Positions 52,691 through 61,762 are shown, counted from the stretch's first letter. The stretch is DNA of 64,000 nt from Cellulomonas sp. NTE-D12 (GCF_027923705.1 NZ_AP026442.1:1736001-1800000); one strand, 5' to 3'. Translations and numbers: made by a program. Notes: generated from the letters alone by a model not told the origin.

Positions 52691-53695
52691 GTGACCATCA
52701 AGGTCGGCATCAACGGCTTCGGCCGGATCGGGCGCAACTTCTACCGGGCGATCATCGCCTCGGGCGCCGACATCGAGATCGTGGGCGTCAACGACCTGAC
52801 GGACAACAAGACGCTGGCGCACCTGCTCAAGTACGACACCGTGCTGGGCCGCTTCCCGCTGAGCGTGGACTTCGACGACGAGAACATCATCGTCGACGGC
52901 AAGAAGATCCGGGCGCTCGCCGAGCGGAACCCGGCCGACCTGCCCTGGGCCGAGCTGGGTGCCGACATCGTCATCGAGTCCACCGGCTTCTTCACGGACG
53001 CCACCAAGGCCAAGGCCCACATCGAGGCCGGCGCCAAGAAGGTCATCATCTCCGCCCCGGCGAAGAACGAGGACGGCACCTTCGTCGTCGGTGTGAACCA
53101 CACCTCGTACGACCCGGCGACGCAGCACATCATCTCGAACGCGTCGTGCACCACGAACTGCCTTGCGCCCGTCGCCAAGGCGCTCAACGACGCCATCGGC
53201 ATCGAGCGTGGCCTCATGACCACGATCCACGCCTACACCGGTGACCAGAACCTGCAGGACGGCCCGCACCGCGACCTTCGTCGTGCCCGCGCCGCCGCGC
53301 AGAACATCGTCCCGACCTCGACCGGTGCTGCCAAGGCTGTCGCCCTGGTGCTCCCCGAGCTCAAGGGCAAGCTCGACGGCTTCGCGCTGCGCGTGCCCGT
53401 CATCACCGGCTCGGCCACCGACCTGACCTTCACGGCCTCGCGCGAGGTCACGGTCGACGAGGTCAACGCCGCGGTGAAGGCCGCTGCCGAGGGCCCGCTC
53501 AAGGGCGTCCTGGAGTACGTCGAGGACGAGATCGTCTCGACGGACATCGTGACGAACCCGCACCAGAGCATCTTCGACTCGAAGCTGACGAAGGTGAGCG
53601 GCGACCTGGTGAAGATCATCGCCTGGTACGACAACGAGTGGGGCTACTCGAACAGCCTCGTCGCGCTGACCTCGTACGTGGGCGAGCGGCTCTGA
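52691..53695 (+). CDS. gap: Glyceraldehyde-3-phosphate dehydrogenase (type I)
   Basis: This 334-residue glycolytic enzyme has KVGINGFGRIGRNFYRAII (NAD site), the catalytic Cys motif SNASCTTNCLAPVAKAL, the His region MTTIHAYTGDQNLQDGPHRDLRRARAAAQN and C-terminal WYDNEWGYSNSLVAL. The Asp at the end of beta-2 is represented by VGVNDLTD, so NAD is the likely cofactor. GTG 52691 has AGGAGG upstream. It heads the gap-pgk-tpiA cluster, but a strong hairpin separates it from pgk. Confidence 0.98.
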   Translation: MTIKVGINGFGRIGRNFYRAIIASGADIEIVGVNDLTDNKTLAHLLKYDTVLGRFPLSVDFDDENIIVDGKKIRALAERNPADLPWAELGADIVIESTGFFTDATKAKAHIEAGAKKVIISAPAKNEDGTFVVGVNHTSYDPATQHIISNASCTTNCLAPVAKALNDAIGIERGLMTTIHAYTGDQNLQDGPHRDLRRARAAAQNIVPTSTGAAKAVALVLPELKGKLDGFALRVPVITGSATDLTFTASREVTVDEVNAAVKAAAEGPLKGVLEYVEDEIVSTDIVTNPHQSIFDSKLTKVSGDLVKIIAWYDNEWGYSNSLVALTSYVGERL

Positions 53696-53724
53696 CCTCG
53701 CCGCACCCCCGGTAGCACAGTCAT

Positions 53725-53770
53725 GCGTCCGCGTGCGCCCCGGCCCAGTGGCCTCGGCGCACGCGGACGC
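53725..53770 (+). terminator. Strong hairpin between gap and pgk
   Basis: GCGTCCGCGTGCGCC (53725-53739) and GGCGCACGCGGACGC (53756-53770) pair perfectly over 15 bp with a 16-base loop, 30 bases after the gap stop. It may end most gap transcripts or partially terminate to set gap above pgk. Confidence 0.75.
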
Positions 53771-53840
53771 TGCTGTGTCCAGCCTCTGCAGTACTCCCCG
53801 GCGGCCGGCCCGGCCGCCTCAGCGAGGTAGGTAGGAGACC

Positions 53841-55040
53841 ATGAAGACCATCGACGACCTGGGCGACCTGCGCGGCAAGCGCGTTCTCGTCCGCTCCGAC
53901 TTCAACGTGCCGCTCGACGGTACGACGATCACCGACGACGGCCGTATCCGTGCCGCGCTGCCGACGCTGCAGGCGCTGCTCGCGAAGGGCGCCCGCGTGA
54001 TCGTGATGGCGCACCTCGGCCGCCCGAAGGGTGCTCCGGACCCCAAGTACTCCCTGGCGCCGGTCGCCGCTCGCCTCGGTGAGCTGCTCGGTCAGCCGGT
54101 CGCCCTGGCCGAGGACCTGGTCGGCCCGTCCGCCAGGGCCACGGTCGCCGCCCTCGAGGACGGTCAGGTCGCGCTGCTGGAGAACGTGCGCTTCGACGCC
54201 CGCGAGACGAGCAAGGACGAGGCCGAGCGCGGTGCGCTGGCCGACGAGCTCGCCGCCCTGGCGGACGCGTTCGTGTCCGACGGGTTCGGTGTGGTGCACC
54301 GCAAGCAGGCGTCGGTGTACGACGTCGCGCTGCGCCTGCCGCACGCGGTCGGCAAGCTGGTGCTGAAGGAGGTCGAGTCGCTGCGCAAGGCGACCGACGA
54401 CCCGGCCCGGCCGTACGTCGTGGTGCTCGGTGGCGCCAAGGTGTCGGACAAGCTCGGTGTGATCGAGAACCTGCTGACCAAGGCCGACCGCCTGGTGATC
54501 GGCGGAGGCATGGCGTACACGTTCCTCGTGGCCCAGGGCCACCAGGTCGGCACCTCGCTGCTCGAGGCGGACCAGGTCGAGACGGTCAAGGGCTACCTGG
54601 CCCAGGCGGAGAAGTCCGGCGTGGAGATCGTCCTGCCGGTCGACACGATCGTCGCCCCGACGTTCGCGGCGGACGCCCCCGCCACCGTGGTCGACTCGGA
54701 GGCCATCCCGGCCGACCAGATGGGTCTCGACATCGGCCCGAAGAGCCGCGAGCTGTTCGCCTCCAAGATCGTGGACGCCAAGACCGTCGTCTGGAACGGT
54801 CCTGCGGGCGTGTTCGAGTTCGAGGCCTTCGCCGCGGGCACCCGTGCCGTGGCGCAGGCGCTGGTGGACGCCGGCAAGAACGGTGCCTTCACCATCGTGG
54901 GTGGCGGGGACTCCGCCGCGGCCGTGCGTCAGCTCGGCTTCGACGAGGCCGCTTTCGGCCACATCTCGACCGGTGGCGGCGCCTCCCTCGAGTTCCTCGA
55001 GGGCAAGTCCCTCCCTGGCATCGCCGTCCTGGAGGACTGA
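53841..55040 (+). CDS. pgk: Phosphoglycerate kinase
   Basis: This 399-residue enzyme makes ATP from 1,3-bisphosphoglycerate. Seen are GKRVLVRSDFNVPLDG, VIVMAHLGRPKG, LLENVRFDARE, PYVVVLGGAKVSDKLGVIENLL, VWNGPAGVFEFEAFAAGT and TIVGGGDSAAAVRQLG with GHISTGGGASLEFLEGK. It is complete. ATG 53841 has a GAGGTAGGTAGG stretch upstream. tpiA follows 3 bases after the stop. Confidence 0.98.
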   Translation: MKTIDDLGDLRGKRVLVRSDFNVPLDGTTITDDGRIRAALPTLQALLAKGARVIVMAHLGRPKGAPDPKYSLAPVAARLGELLGQPVALAEDLVGPSARATVAALEDGQVALLENVRFDARETSKDEAERGALADELAALADAFVSDGFGVVHRKQASVYDVALRLPHAVGKLVLKEVESLRKATDDPARPYVVVLGGAKVSDKLGVIENLLTKADRLVIGGGMAYTFLVAQGHQVGTSLLEADQVETVKGYLAQAEKSGVEIVLPVDTIVAPTFAADAPATVVDSEAIPADQMGLDIGPKSRELFASKIVDAKTVVWNGPAGVFEFEAFAAGTRAVAQALVDAGKNGAFTIVGGGDSAAAVRQLGFDEAAFGHISTGGGASLEFLEGKSLPGIAVLED

Positions 55041-55043
55041 CCC

Positions 55044-55838
55044 ATGGCTGACCGCACCCCGCTGATGGCGGGCAACTGGAAGATGAATCTGGACCACCAG
55101 CAGGCGATCCAGACCGTCCAGAAGCTCGCCTGGCTGCTCCAGGACGCCAAGCACGACTACACGGCCGTCGAGGTGGCCGTGCTGCCGCCGTTCACCGACC
55201 TGCGTTCCGTGCAGACCCTGGTCGACGCCGACAAGCTCGACATCGTCTACGGCGCGCAGGACGTGTCGGCGCACACGTCGGGCGCCTACACCGGCGAGAT
55301 CTCCCCGGTGTTCCTCACCAAGCTGGGCTGCACGTACGTGGCCGTCGGCCACTCGGAGCGCCGGCAGTACCACGCCGAGGACGACGCCCTGGTCAACGCC
55401 AAGGTGAAGGCGTCCCTGGCGGCGGGCCTGGTGCCGATCCTGTGCATCGGCGAGGAGCTCGAGATCCGGAAGGCCGGGACGCACGTCGCGCACACGCTGT
55501 CCCAGCTGGACGGCGCGCTCGAGGGTCTCACGGCCGAGCAGGTGGCGACGATCGTCGTGGCCTACGAGCCGGTCTGGGCCATCGGCACCGGCGAGACGGC
55601 GACCCCGGAGGACGCCCAGGAGATGGCCGGCGCCATCCGCGCGCGGCTGGTCGAGCTGTACGACCAGGCGACCGCGGACGCGGTGCGCGTGCTCTACGGC
55701 GGTTCCGTGAAGTCCGGCAACGTCGCCTCGATCATGGCGAAGCCGGACGTCGACGGTGCCCTCGTGGGAGGCGCGAGCCTCGACCCGGAGGAGTTCGCGG
55801 CCATCGCCCGCTACCGGTCGCACGCCGTCGGCGCCTGA
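55044..55838 (+). CDS. tpiA: Triosephosphate isomerase
   Basis: This 264-residue enzyme interconverts dihydroxyacetone phosphate and glyceraldehyde 3-phosphate. Motifs are AGNWKMNLDHQQA (catalytic Lys), VAVGHSERRQYHAE (catalytic His), VVAYEPVWAIGTGETATPEDAQE (catalytic Glu and loop 6), and VLYGGSVKSGNVASIM with GALVGGASLDPEEF. It starts 3 bases after pgk in the same transcript and is followed by a 13-bp hairpin terminator. Confidence 0.98.
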   Translation: MADRTPLMAGNWKMNLDHQQAIQTVQKLAWLLQDAKHDYTAVEVAVLPPFTDLRSVQTLVDADKLDIVYGAQDVSAHTSGAYTGEISPVFLTKLGCTYVAVGHSERRQYHAEDDALVNAKVKASLAAGLVPILCIGEELEIRKAGTHVAHTLSQLDGALEGLTAEQVATIVVAYEPVWAIGTGETATPEDAQEMAGAIRARLVELYDQATADAVRVLYGGSVKSGNVASIMAKPDVDGALVGGASLDPEEFAAIARYRSHAVGA

Positions 55839-55848
55839 CCTGCGCACG

Positions 55849-55882
55849 CGACCGGCCCGGGTCCTAAGGCCCGGGCCGGTCG
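55849..55882 (+). terminator. Hairpin terminator after tpiA
   Basis: CGACCGGCCCGGG (55849-55861) and CCCGGGCCGGTCG (55870-55882) form a perfect 13-bp stem with loop TCCTAAGG, directly after the tpiA stop. Confidence 0.85.
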
Positions 55883-55990
55883 TCGTCCTGCGATGCGATG
55901 GTGGATCAGGGCCGCCGCGTCGCCTAACCTGTACGCGGCCTCGCCCCGCGGCCCCGTCTTCGTCCTACGAGTGAGGATCGACCCCACACC

Positions 55991-56233
55991 GTGAATGCCC
56001 TGCGCATCGCTCTTCAGGTGGCACTGGTGCTGACCAGCCTGCTGCTCGTGCCGCTCGTCCTGCTCCACAAGGGCAAGGGCGGTGGCCTCTCCGACATGTT
56101 CGGCGGCGGCATCACCAGCAGCGCCGGCTCCTCCGGCGTCGCCGAGCGGAACCTGAACCGCATCACGATCGGTGTCGCCGTCGTGTGGTCGCTCGTCATC
56201 GTCGGGCTCGGGCTCGTCCAGCGCTGGTCCTGA
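55991..56233 (+). CDS. secG: Preprotein translocase subunit SecG
   Basis: This 80-residue protein has two membrane helices (LRIALQVALVLTSLLLVPLVLLH and LNRITIGVAVVWSLVIVGLGLV) joined by the conserved loop KGKGGGLSDMFGGGITSSAGSSGVAERNL. It is the small accessory subunit of the SecYEG channel. The GTG start at 55991 fits the family. Its place between tpiA and rbpA is conserved in actinobacteria. Confidence 0.95.
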   Translation: MNALRIALQVALVLTSLLLVPLVLLHKGKGGGLSDMFGGGITSSAGSSGVAERNLNRITIGVAVVWSLVIVGLGLVQRWS

Positions 56234-56248
56234 GGGGGCTGAGTAGCC

Positions 56249-56596
56249 ATGGCAAGCGGAAGTGCTATCCGGGGTTCGCGCGTCGGCGCGGGCCCGATGG
56301 GTGAGGCGGAGCGCGGCGACGCCGCACCGCGCGTGTGGATCTCCTACTGGTGCGCCAACGGGCACGAGACCAGGCCGAGCTTCGCGGAGGAGGCCGTCGC
56401 CGAGGCGCCCGTGACGTGGGACTGCCCGCGGTGCGGCTTCCCGGCCGGTCAGGACCAGGCGAACCCGCCGTCCCCCGTGCGCAACGAGCCGTACAAGACC
56501 CACCTCGCCTACGTGAAGGAGCGTCGCTCCGACGAGGACGGGGCCGCGATCCTCGACGAGGCTCTCGCGGCGCTCCACGCCCGCCGCGGTCGCTGA
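56249..56596 (+). CDS. rbpA: RNA polymerase-binding protein RbpA
   Basis: This 115-residue actinobacteria-specific transcription factor has a disordered N-terminal tail with AIRGSRVGAGPMGEAERG and a Zn-binding core (WISYWCANGHETRPSFA and VTWDCPRCGFPAG). The sigma-interacting C-terminal region is PYKTHLAYVKERRSDEDGAAILDEAL. RbpA stabilises open complexes with principal sigma factors. It follows secG by 15 bases. Confidence 0.96.
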   Translation: MASGSAIRGSRVGAGPMGEAERGDAAPRVWISYWCANGHETRPSFAEEAVAEAPVTWDCPRCGFPAGQDQANPPSPVRNEPYKTHLAYVKERRSDEDGAAILDEALAALHARRGR

Positions 56597-56617
56597 CCAC
56601 CGCGGGCTGGGCTCAGC

Positions 56618-58087
56618 TCAGCGCACGACCAGGATCGCCATCCCGTCGTACCCCTTGCGGCCGACGGTCTGGATCACGGTGCCCTCGACGTCGGCGCGCT
56701 TCGCGGCGCGCTCGAGGAACTGCCGGGTGCCCTGGACACGATCGTCGGGGTGGTCGGCCTCGAGCACCGCGCCGCCGCGAACGACGTTGTCCACGACGAT
56801 GACGGTCCCCGGCCGCGAGAGCGCGACGACGAGGTCGAGGTAGCGCGCCAACGACTGCTTGTCGGCATCGACGAAGACCAGGTCGAACGGTTCCGTGCCG
56901 TCGTCGACCATCCGCTCGAGGGTGCTGGCTGCGGGCCCGACCTCGATCTGCACCCGGTGGCCGATGTCCGTCGCATCGAGGGAGTGCCGGGCGACGGCAG
57001 CATGGTCGGCGGCGAGCTCGAGTGACACGACGACGCCCTCCGGGCCCGCTCCGCGTGCGAGCCACCACGTCGAGTAGCCGCCGAGCGTTCCCAGCTCCAG
57101 CACGCGGCGGGAGCCCGTGGCACGCGCCAGCAGCTCGAGCAGTCGCCCTTGCGGCGCGGTGACCGCGATCTCGGGCAGAGCGGCCGTCGTCGCCGCCGTG
57201 GCGATCGCGTCGGGGACCGTGAGGTCGCCGAGCAGCGGTGCGACGAGCTCGTCGACCTCGGCCCAGGTGGATGCAGGACCGGCCGCCGCGGGCCGCGCCG
57301 GGTGGACGGGTGTGTCGTCGGCGTCGACGGTCACGTGTGACGCCGCCGCCACGTCCAGGAGCCAGAGGGTCCGGGCGACGCCGACGGCGCCTGCGGCCGG
57401 CACCTCGGTCGCGGGTGCCCCGCGCAGGGCAGCGGCCACGGCGTCGGCCTTGCCGTCGCCGGCTGCGACGACCCACACCTCGGCGGCCGCCTGGATGGCC
57501 GGGAAGGTCAAGGACACCCGCGGGGGCGGAGGCTTGGGGGAGTCGTCCTCGCCGACGACGGTGCAGTCGGAGACGGACAGGGTCGCGTGGCCGGGGAACA
57601 ACGAGGCGACGTGGCCGTCTGGACCCATCCCGAGCAGCAGCACGTCGAACGGCGGCACCGCGAGGGGGGCATCCGCAGGTGCGTGGCGAGCGAGCTCGGC
57701 GGCGTACAGCCGAGCCGCCGCGTCGGTGTCCGGCACCTGCGCCGTGCGCGCCGGCATCGCGTGGACGTGATCGGCCGGGAGGGCGTCGCCGAGCGCGTCC
57801 AGCAGCGCCTCGCGGGCCTGGACCTCGTTGCGATCCGGGTCACCGTCGGGCAGGAACCGCTCGTCGCCCCACCAGACGTGCACGTCGGACCAGTCGACCG
57901 CGCCCCGGACCGGGCTGGCGGCGACGGCCCGGAGCACGGCGATGCCGACGGTGCCGCCGGTCAGCACGACGTGGACCGGGCTGTGGTCCGACTGCAGATC
58001 GACCAGCCGGGTCAGCAGCCGTGCGGCGGTCGCCTCGGCCAGGACGTCCGCATCCGGGTGGACGACGACGTGCGGTGCGCGGTTCAC
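56618..58087 (-). CDS. pgl: Fusion protein: 6-phosphogluconolactonase plus O-methyltransferase
   Basis: One uninterrupted 489-residue frame contains two complete enzymes. Residues 1-250 are 6-phosphogluconolactonase (LTGGTVGIAVLRAV, VHVWWGDERFLPDGDPDRN, LLLGMGPDGHVASLFPGH, VSLTFPAI and AAGDGKADAV). After a roughly 20-residue Pro/Ala linker, residues 273-489 are a class I SAM O-methyltransferase. Its motifs are WAEVDELVAPLL, APQGRLLELLARATG, motif I VLELGTLGGYSTWWLARG (329-346), FVDADK and VVDNVVRGG. The two enzymes are normally separate genes. Pgl hydrolyses 6-phosphogluconolactone in the oxidative pentose-phosphate pathway and is the last gene of the tkt-tal-zwf-opcA-pgl operon; the methyltransferase substrate is unknown. 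Confidence 0.9.
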   Translation of the reverse strand: MNRAPHVVVHPDADVLAEATAARLLTRLVDLQSDHSPVHVVLTGGTVGIAVLRAVAASPVRGAVDWSDVHVWWGDERFLPDGDPDRNEVQAREALLDALGDALPADHVHAMPARTAQVPDTDAAARLYAAELARHAPADAPLAVPPFDVLLLGMGPDGHVASLFPGHATLSVSDCTVVGEDDSPKPPPPRVSLTFPAIQAAAEVWVVAAGDGKADAVAAALRGAPATEVPAAGAVGVARTLWLLDVAAASHVTVDADDTPVHPARPAAAGPASTWAEVDELVAPLLGDLTVPDAIATAATTAALPEIAVTAPQGRLLELLARATGSRRVLELGTLGGYSTWWLARGAGPEGVVVSLELAADHAAVARHSLDATDIGHRVQIEVGPAASTLERMVDDGTEPFDLVFVDADKQSLARYLDLVVALSRPGTVIVVDNVVRGGAVLEADHPDDRVQGTRQFLERAAKRADVEGTVIQTVGRKGYDGMAILVVR

Positions 58088-58091
58088 CTGG

Positions 58092-59009
58092 TCAGCCCTC
58101 GATCCTGGCGAGGCCCTTCGTCAGCACCTCGCCGTACACCTCGTCCGGGTCCAGCCGGCGCAGCTCCTCGACCAGGCACTCGCCGAGCTGGCGGATCGGC
58201 AGGGCGATGCGGTGGTCGGGCTGATCCGGCTGGTGCAGGGCAGCGGTCTTGCCGTCGGGACGGTCGAGCACGATCGGCCCGCTGCTCCGCTCGAGGCGGA
58301 CCTGGGTGATGGCCGGCGCACCCTTCACGCGCTCGACGTGCACCGGGCAGCGCAGTGCCCAGGCGAGCCAGGCGGCCATCAGGTCCACCGACGGGTGCGT
58401 GCTCTCGCCGACGACGACGGCCCGGTGCACGGGCTCGTACGGCGGCTGCTCGAGGGTCGCGGCGATCAGCCCGCGCCACAGCGTCGCGCGCGCCCACGCG
58501 AGGTCCGTGTCGCCGTCCTGGTAGACGGAGGCCAGTCGCTCGAGGGTCTTCGACGGCGACGTGCACTGGGTGGTGTCCGTGATGCGACGGCGCCCCATCC
58601 GGCCCAGCGGCGCGGCTGAGGGGTTCTCCGGGACCTCGTTGGGCCACCAGACGACCGTGGGCGCGTCCGGCAGCAGCAGGGGCGTGATCAGGGTGTCCAT
58701 CTCCTGGTCCATGTCCCCGGCAGGCCAGAGCAGGATCACCTCGCTGGCGCCGGCGTCGCCGCCGAGCCGGATCTGCGCGTCCAGGTTGGGCCGACGCTTC
58801 CGGCTGGTGGTGGAGAGCACGATGATCCGGCAGGGGTGCTCCCGGCTGGCGAGGTTGGCCGCCGCGATCGCGTCCTCCGGGTCGTGGTCACCGGTGTCGA
58901 TCAGCAGGTTCATCACCCGGCCGAGGGCGACGACACCGCCCTCGTCGCGCTCGCGCACCAGGCGGCGGTTGATCTCGCGCGTGGTGGTGCTGGGCAGGTC
59001 GATGATCAT
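58092..59009 (-). CDS. opcA: Glucose-6-phosphate dehydrogenase assembly protein OpcA
   Basis: This 305-residue OpcA reads MIIDLPSTTTREINRRLVRERDEGG, GRVMNLLI, SREHPCRIIVLS, ASEVILLWPAG, LLPDAPTVVWWPNEVPENPS, RITDTTQC and the C-terminal GECLVEELRRLDPDEVYGEVL. OpcA is needed for G6PDH activity and assembly in actinobacteria and cyanobacteria. Its ATG overlaps the zwf stop (ATGA), and the pgl fusion starts 4 bases after its stop. The frame is open upstream to 59489 but that is antisense-like to nothing real and overlaps zwf. Confidence 0.96.
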   Translation of the reverse strand: MIIDLPSTTTREINRRLVRERDEGGVVALGRVMNLLIDTGDHDPEDAIAAANLASREHPCRIIVLSTTSRKRRPNLDAQIRLGGDAGASEVILLWPAGDMDQEMDTLITPLLLPDAPTVVWWPNEVPENPSAAPLGRMGRRRITDTTQCTSPSKTLERLASVYQDGDTDLAWARATLWRGLIAATLEQPPYEPVHRAVVVGESTHPSVDLMAAWLAWALRCPVHVERVKGAPAITQVRLERSSGPIVLDRPDGKTAALHQPDQPDHRIALPIRQLGECLVEELRRLDPDEVYGEVLTKGLARIEG

Positions 59010-60547
59010 GGCCGCCTCCAGGCCCTGCCGTCGCGGGCCATCATCGCGTCGGCCGACTCTGGTCCCCAGGTGCCGGCGCGGTACGGGTCGGGACGGCCCT
59101 TGCCGGCCCAGTAGTCGATGATCGGGTCGAGGATCTTCCAGGAGAGCTCGACCTCCTCGTGCTGCGGGAAGAGCGGCGGGTCGCCGAGCAGCACGTCGAG
59201 GATCAGCCGCTCGTAGGCCTCGGGTGACGACTCGGTGAAGGCGTGGCCGTAGCCGAAGTCCATCGTCACGTCGCGCACCTCCATCGCGGTGCCCGGGACC
59301 TTGGCACCGAACCGCACGGTGACGCCCTCGTCGGGCTGCACCCGGATCACCACGGCGTTCTTGCCGAGCTCCTCGGTCGCGGTGGAGTCGAACGGCAGGT
59401 GCGGCGCCTTCTTGAAGACGACGGCGATCTCCGTCACGCGCCGGCCGAGCCGCTTGCCGGTGCGCAGGTAGAACGGCACCCCGGCCCACCGACGGGTGTC
59501 GATGTCGACCCGGATGGCGGCGTAGGTCTCGGTGGTGGAGTTCGGGTTGAACCCTTCCTCCTCCAGGTAGCCGACGACCTTCTCGCCGCCCTGCCAGCCG
59601 CCCGTGTACTGGCCCCGGGCGGTGTGCTTGCCGAGGTCACGCGGCAGCCGCAGCGCGGAGAGCACCTTCGTCTTCTCCGCCCGCAGTTCAGCGGCGTCGA
59701 AGGAGACCGGCTCCTCCATGGCGGTCAGCGCGAGCAGCTGCATGAGGTGGTTCTGGATGACGTCGCGCGCCGCACCGATGCCGTCGTAGTAGCCCGCGCG
59801 GCCCGCGATGCCGATGTCTTCGGCCATCGTGATCTGCACGTGGTCGACGTAGTTGTTGTTCCAGATCGGCTCGAACAGCTGGTTCGCGAACCGCAGCGCC
59901 AGCAGGTTCTGCACCGTCTCCTTGCCGAGGTAGTGGTCGATGCGGAAGATGTCGTCCGGCCGGAACGCCTGGGAGACGATGTCGTTCAGCTCCCGCGCGG
60001 ACTGGAGGTCGTGGCCGAACGGCTTCTCGATCACCACGCGTCGCCAGGTGCCCTCCTTCGGCTGCGACAGACCCGATCGGGCCAGCTGCTCGCAGACCAG
60101 GGGGAACGCACTGGGCGGTACCGAGAGGTAGAAGGCGTGGTTGCCGCCCGTGCCCCGCGTGACGTCCAGGTCCTCGACCGTCTCACGCAGGTGGTCGAAG
60201 GCGACCGGGTCGTCGAACGTGCCCTGGACGAATCGGATGCCCTCGGACAGCTGCCGCCAGGTCGCCTCCCGGAACGGGGTCCGGGCGTACTGCTTGACCG
60301 AGTCGTGCACGATCTGGGCGAAGTCCTGCGTCTCCCAGTCGCGCCGGGCGAAGCCCGTGAGGGCGAAGCCGGGAGGCAGCAGGCCGCGGTTCGTCAGGTC
60401 GTACACCGCGGGCATCAGCTTCTTGCGGGCGAGGTCACCCGTCACGCCGAAGATCACCAGGCCCGACGGGCCCGCGATGCGGCGGAGCCGTCGGTCCCGC
60501 GGGTCGCGCAGGGGGTTGACGCCCTCAGCGACCTTGGCGGGGCTCAC
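59006..60547 (-). CDS. zwf: Glucose-6-phosphate 1-dehydrogenase
   Basis: This 513-residue enzyme is the first step of the oxidative pentose-phosphate pathway. It has the coenzyme motif LVIFGVTGDLARKKLMPAVYDL, active-site FRIDHYLGKETVQNLLALRFANQ, KPFGHDL, RIDIDTRRWAGVPFYLRTGKRL in similar form, and EVELSWKILDPII. It overlaps tal (GTGA) at its start and opcA (ATGA) at its end, so the three are translationally coupled. Confidence 0.98.
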   Translation of the reverse strand: MSPAKVAEGVNPLRDPRDRRLRRIAGPSGLVIFGVTGDLARKKLMPAVYDLTNRGLLPPGFALTGFARRDWETQDFAQIVHDSVKQYARTPFREATWRQLSEGIRFVQGTFDDPVAFDHLRETVEDLDVTRGTGGNHAFYLSVPPSAFPLVCEQLARSGLSQPKEGTWRRVVIEKPFGHDLQSARELNDIVSQAFRPDDIFRIDHYLGKETVQNLLALRFANQLFEPIWNNNYVDHVQITMAEDIGIAGRAGYYDGIGAARDVIQNHLMQLLALTAMEEPVSFDAAELRAEKTKVLSALRLPRDLGKHTARGQYTGGWQGGEKVVGYLEEEGFNPNSTTETYAAIRVDIDTRRWAGVPFYLRTGKRLGRRVTEIAVVFKKAPHLPFDSTATEELGKNAVVIRVQPDEGVTVRFGAKVPGTAMEVRDVTMDFGYGHAFTESSPEAYERLILDVLLGDPPLFPQHEEVELSWKILDPIIDYWAGKGRPDPYRAGTWGPESADAMMARDGRAWRRP

Positions 60548-61704
60548 TGCACCGCCTCGGCGTCGGTTCCCGTCGGTTCACCTGCGGCCGCGTCCAGGCC
60601 CTGCTGCACGCTGCCGAGCAGCTCGGTCCAGGCTGTCACGAACTTCTGCACCCCTTCCGTCTCGAGGCGAGCGGTCACCTCGTCGATGGACACCCCGAGC
60701 TTCTCGAGGCGCTCGATCGTGGCGGCCGCATCCTGGAGGGCACCGGTCACCGTGTCCGGCCTGATGACGCCGTGGTCGGACACCGCGTCGAGCGTCTTGC
60801 CCGGCATGGTGTTCACCACGTCAGGGGCGACGAGCTCCTCGACGTACATCGTGTCGCGGTAGGCGGGGTCCTTGACGCCCGTCGAGGCCCACAGCGGCCG
60901 CTGCGGGCGCGCCCCGGCCGCAGCCAGGGCCTGCCAGCGGGGGCCGGCGCTGACCTCCATGAAGACGCCGTAGGCCAGGCGCGCGTTGGCGATGCCGGCG
61001 AGGCCGCGCAGGGCTCCGGCCTCGGGCGTGCCGAGGGCGTCCAGCTGGGCGTCCACGGCGGTGTCGACACGCGACACGAAGAAGGAGGCCACCGAGGCGA
61101 TCGGCGCCAGGTCGAGACCGGCGACCTTCGCCCGCTCCATGCCGGTCAGGAAGGCGTCCAGCACCGCCCGGTACCTGTCCAGGGAGAAGATCAGGGTCAC
61201 GTTGACGCTGATGCCCTCGGACAGGGCCTGCGTGATAGCGGGCAGCCCTTCCTGCGTCGCCGGGATCTTGATGAACAGGTTCGGTCGCTCGATCTCGGAC
61301 CACAAGGTGCGCGCCGAGGTGACGGTGCCCTCGGTGTCGTGCGCCAGTCGCGGGTCGACCTCGATCGACACGCGACCGTCGACGCCTCCGGTCCGCTCGT
61401 ACACGGGCCGGAGGACGTCGCACGCGTCCCGGACGTCGTCCGTGGTGATCCGCAGCACGGCCTCCTCCACGGCGGCGCCGTCGGCGGCGAGCTCGGCGAG
61501 CTGACCGTCGTAGGCGTCACCGTGGGAGAGGGCGCTGGCGAAGATCGAGGGGTTGCTCGTCACGCCGACCACCCCGCGCGCGGCGAGCTCGGCGAGCTCG
61601 CCGCTGCGGAGCAGCTCCCTGGACAGGTCGTCGAGACAGACGGCCACCCCGGCCTCTGCCAGCTGCCGCAGAGCCAGGTCCTGGTGAGAGTCGTTCGATG
61701 CCAT
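60544..61704 (-). CDS. tal: Transaldolase
   Basis: This 386-residue class I transaldolase of the TalB-like actinobacterial type reads CLDDLSRELLRSGELAEL, VVGVTSNPSIFASAL, IEVDPRLAHDTEGT, RPNLFIKIPATQEGLPAI (Schiff-base Lys), NVTLIFSLDRYRAVL, ASFFVSRVDT and LWASTGVKDPAY. It moves a dihydroxyacetone unit between sugar phosphates in the non-oxidative branch. ATG 61704 has GGAA-rich sequence upstream; it follows tkt by 58 bases. Confidence 0.97.
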   Translation of the reverse strand: MASNDSHQDLALRQLAEAGVAVCLDDLSRELLRSGELAELAARGVVGVTSNPSIFASALSHGDAYDGQLAELAADGAAVEEAVLRITTDDVRDACDVLRPVYERTGGVDGRVSIEVDPRLAHDTEGTVTSARTLWSEIERPNLFIKIPATQEGLPAITQALSEGISVNVTLIFSLDRYRAVLDAFLTGMERAKVAGLDLAPIASVASFFVSRVDTAVDAQLDALGTPEAGALRGLAGIANARLAYGVFMEVSAGPRWQALAAAGARPQRPLWASTGVKDPAYRDTMYVEELVAPDVVNTMPGKTLDAVSDHGVIRPDTVTGALQDAAATIERLEKLGVSIDEVTARLETEGVQKFVTAWTELLGSVQQGLDAAAGEPTGTDAEAVQ

Positions 61705-61762
61705 GGTCGTTCCCCTTCCGGTGGTACGCGTCAGGCGGTGGCGCGCGAGCCTCGCCCCAGGA

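Noticed and set aside
58092..59489. Longer OpcA reading from 59489
   Set aside because: The extension overlaps most of the zwf 3' end and is not OpcA-like; the family start is ATG 59009.
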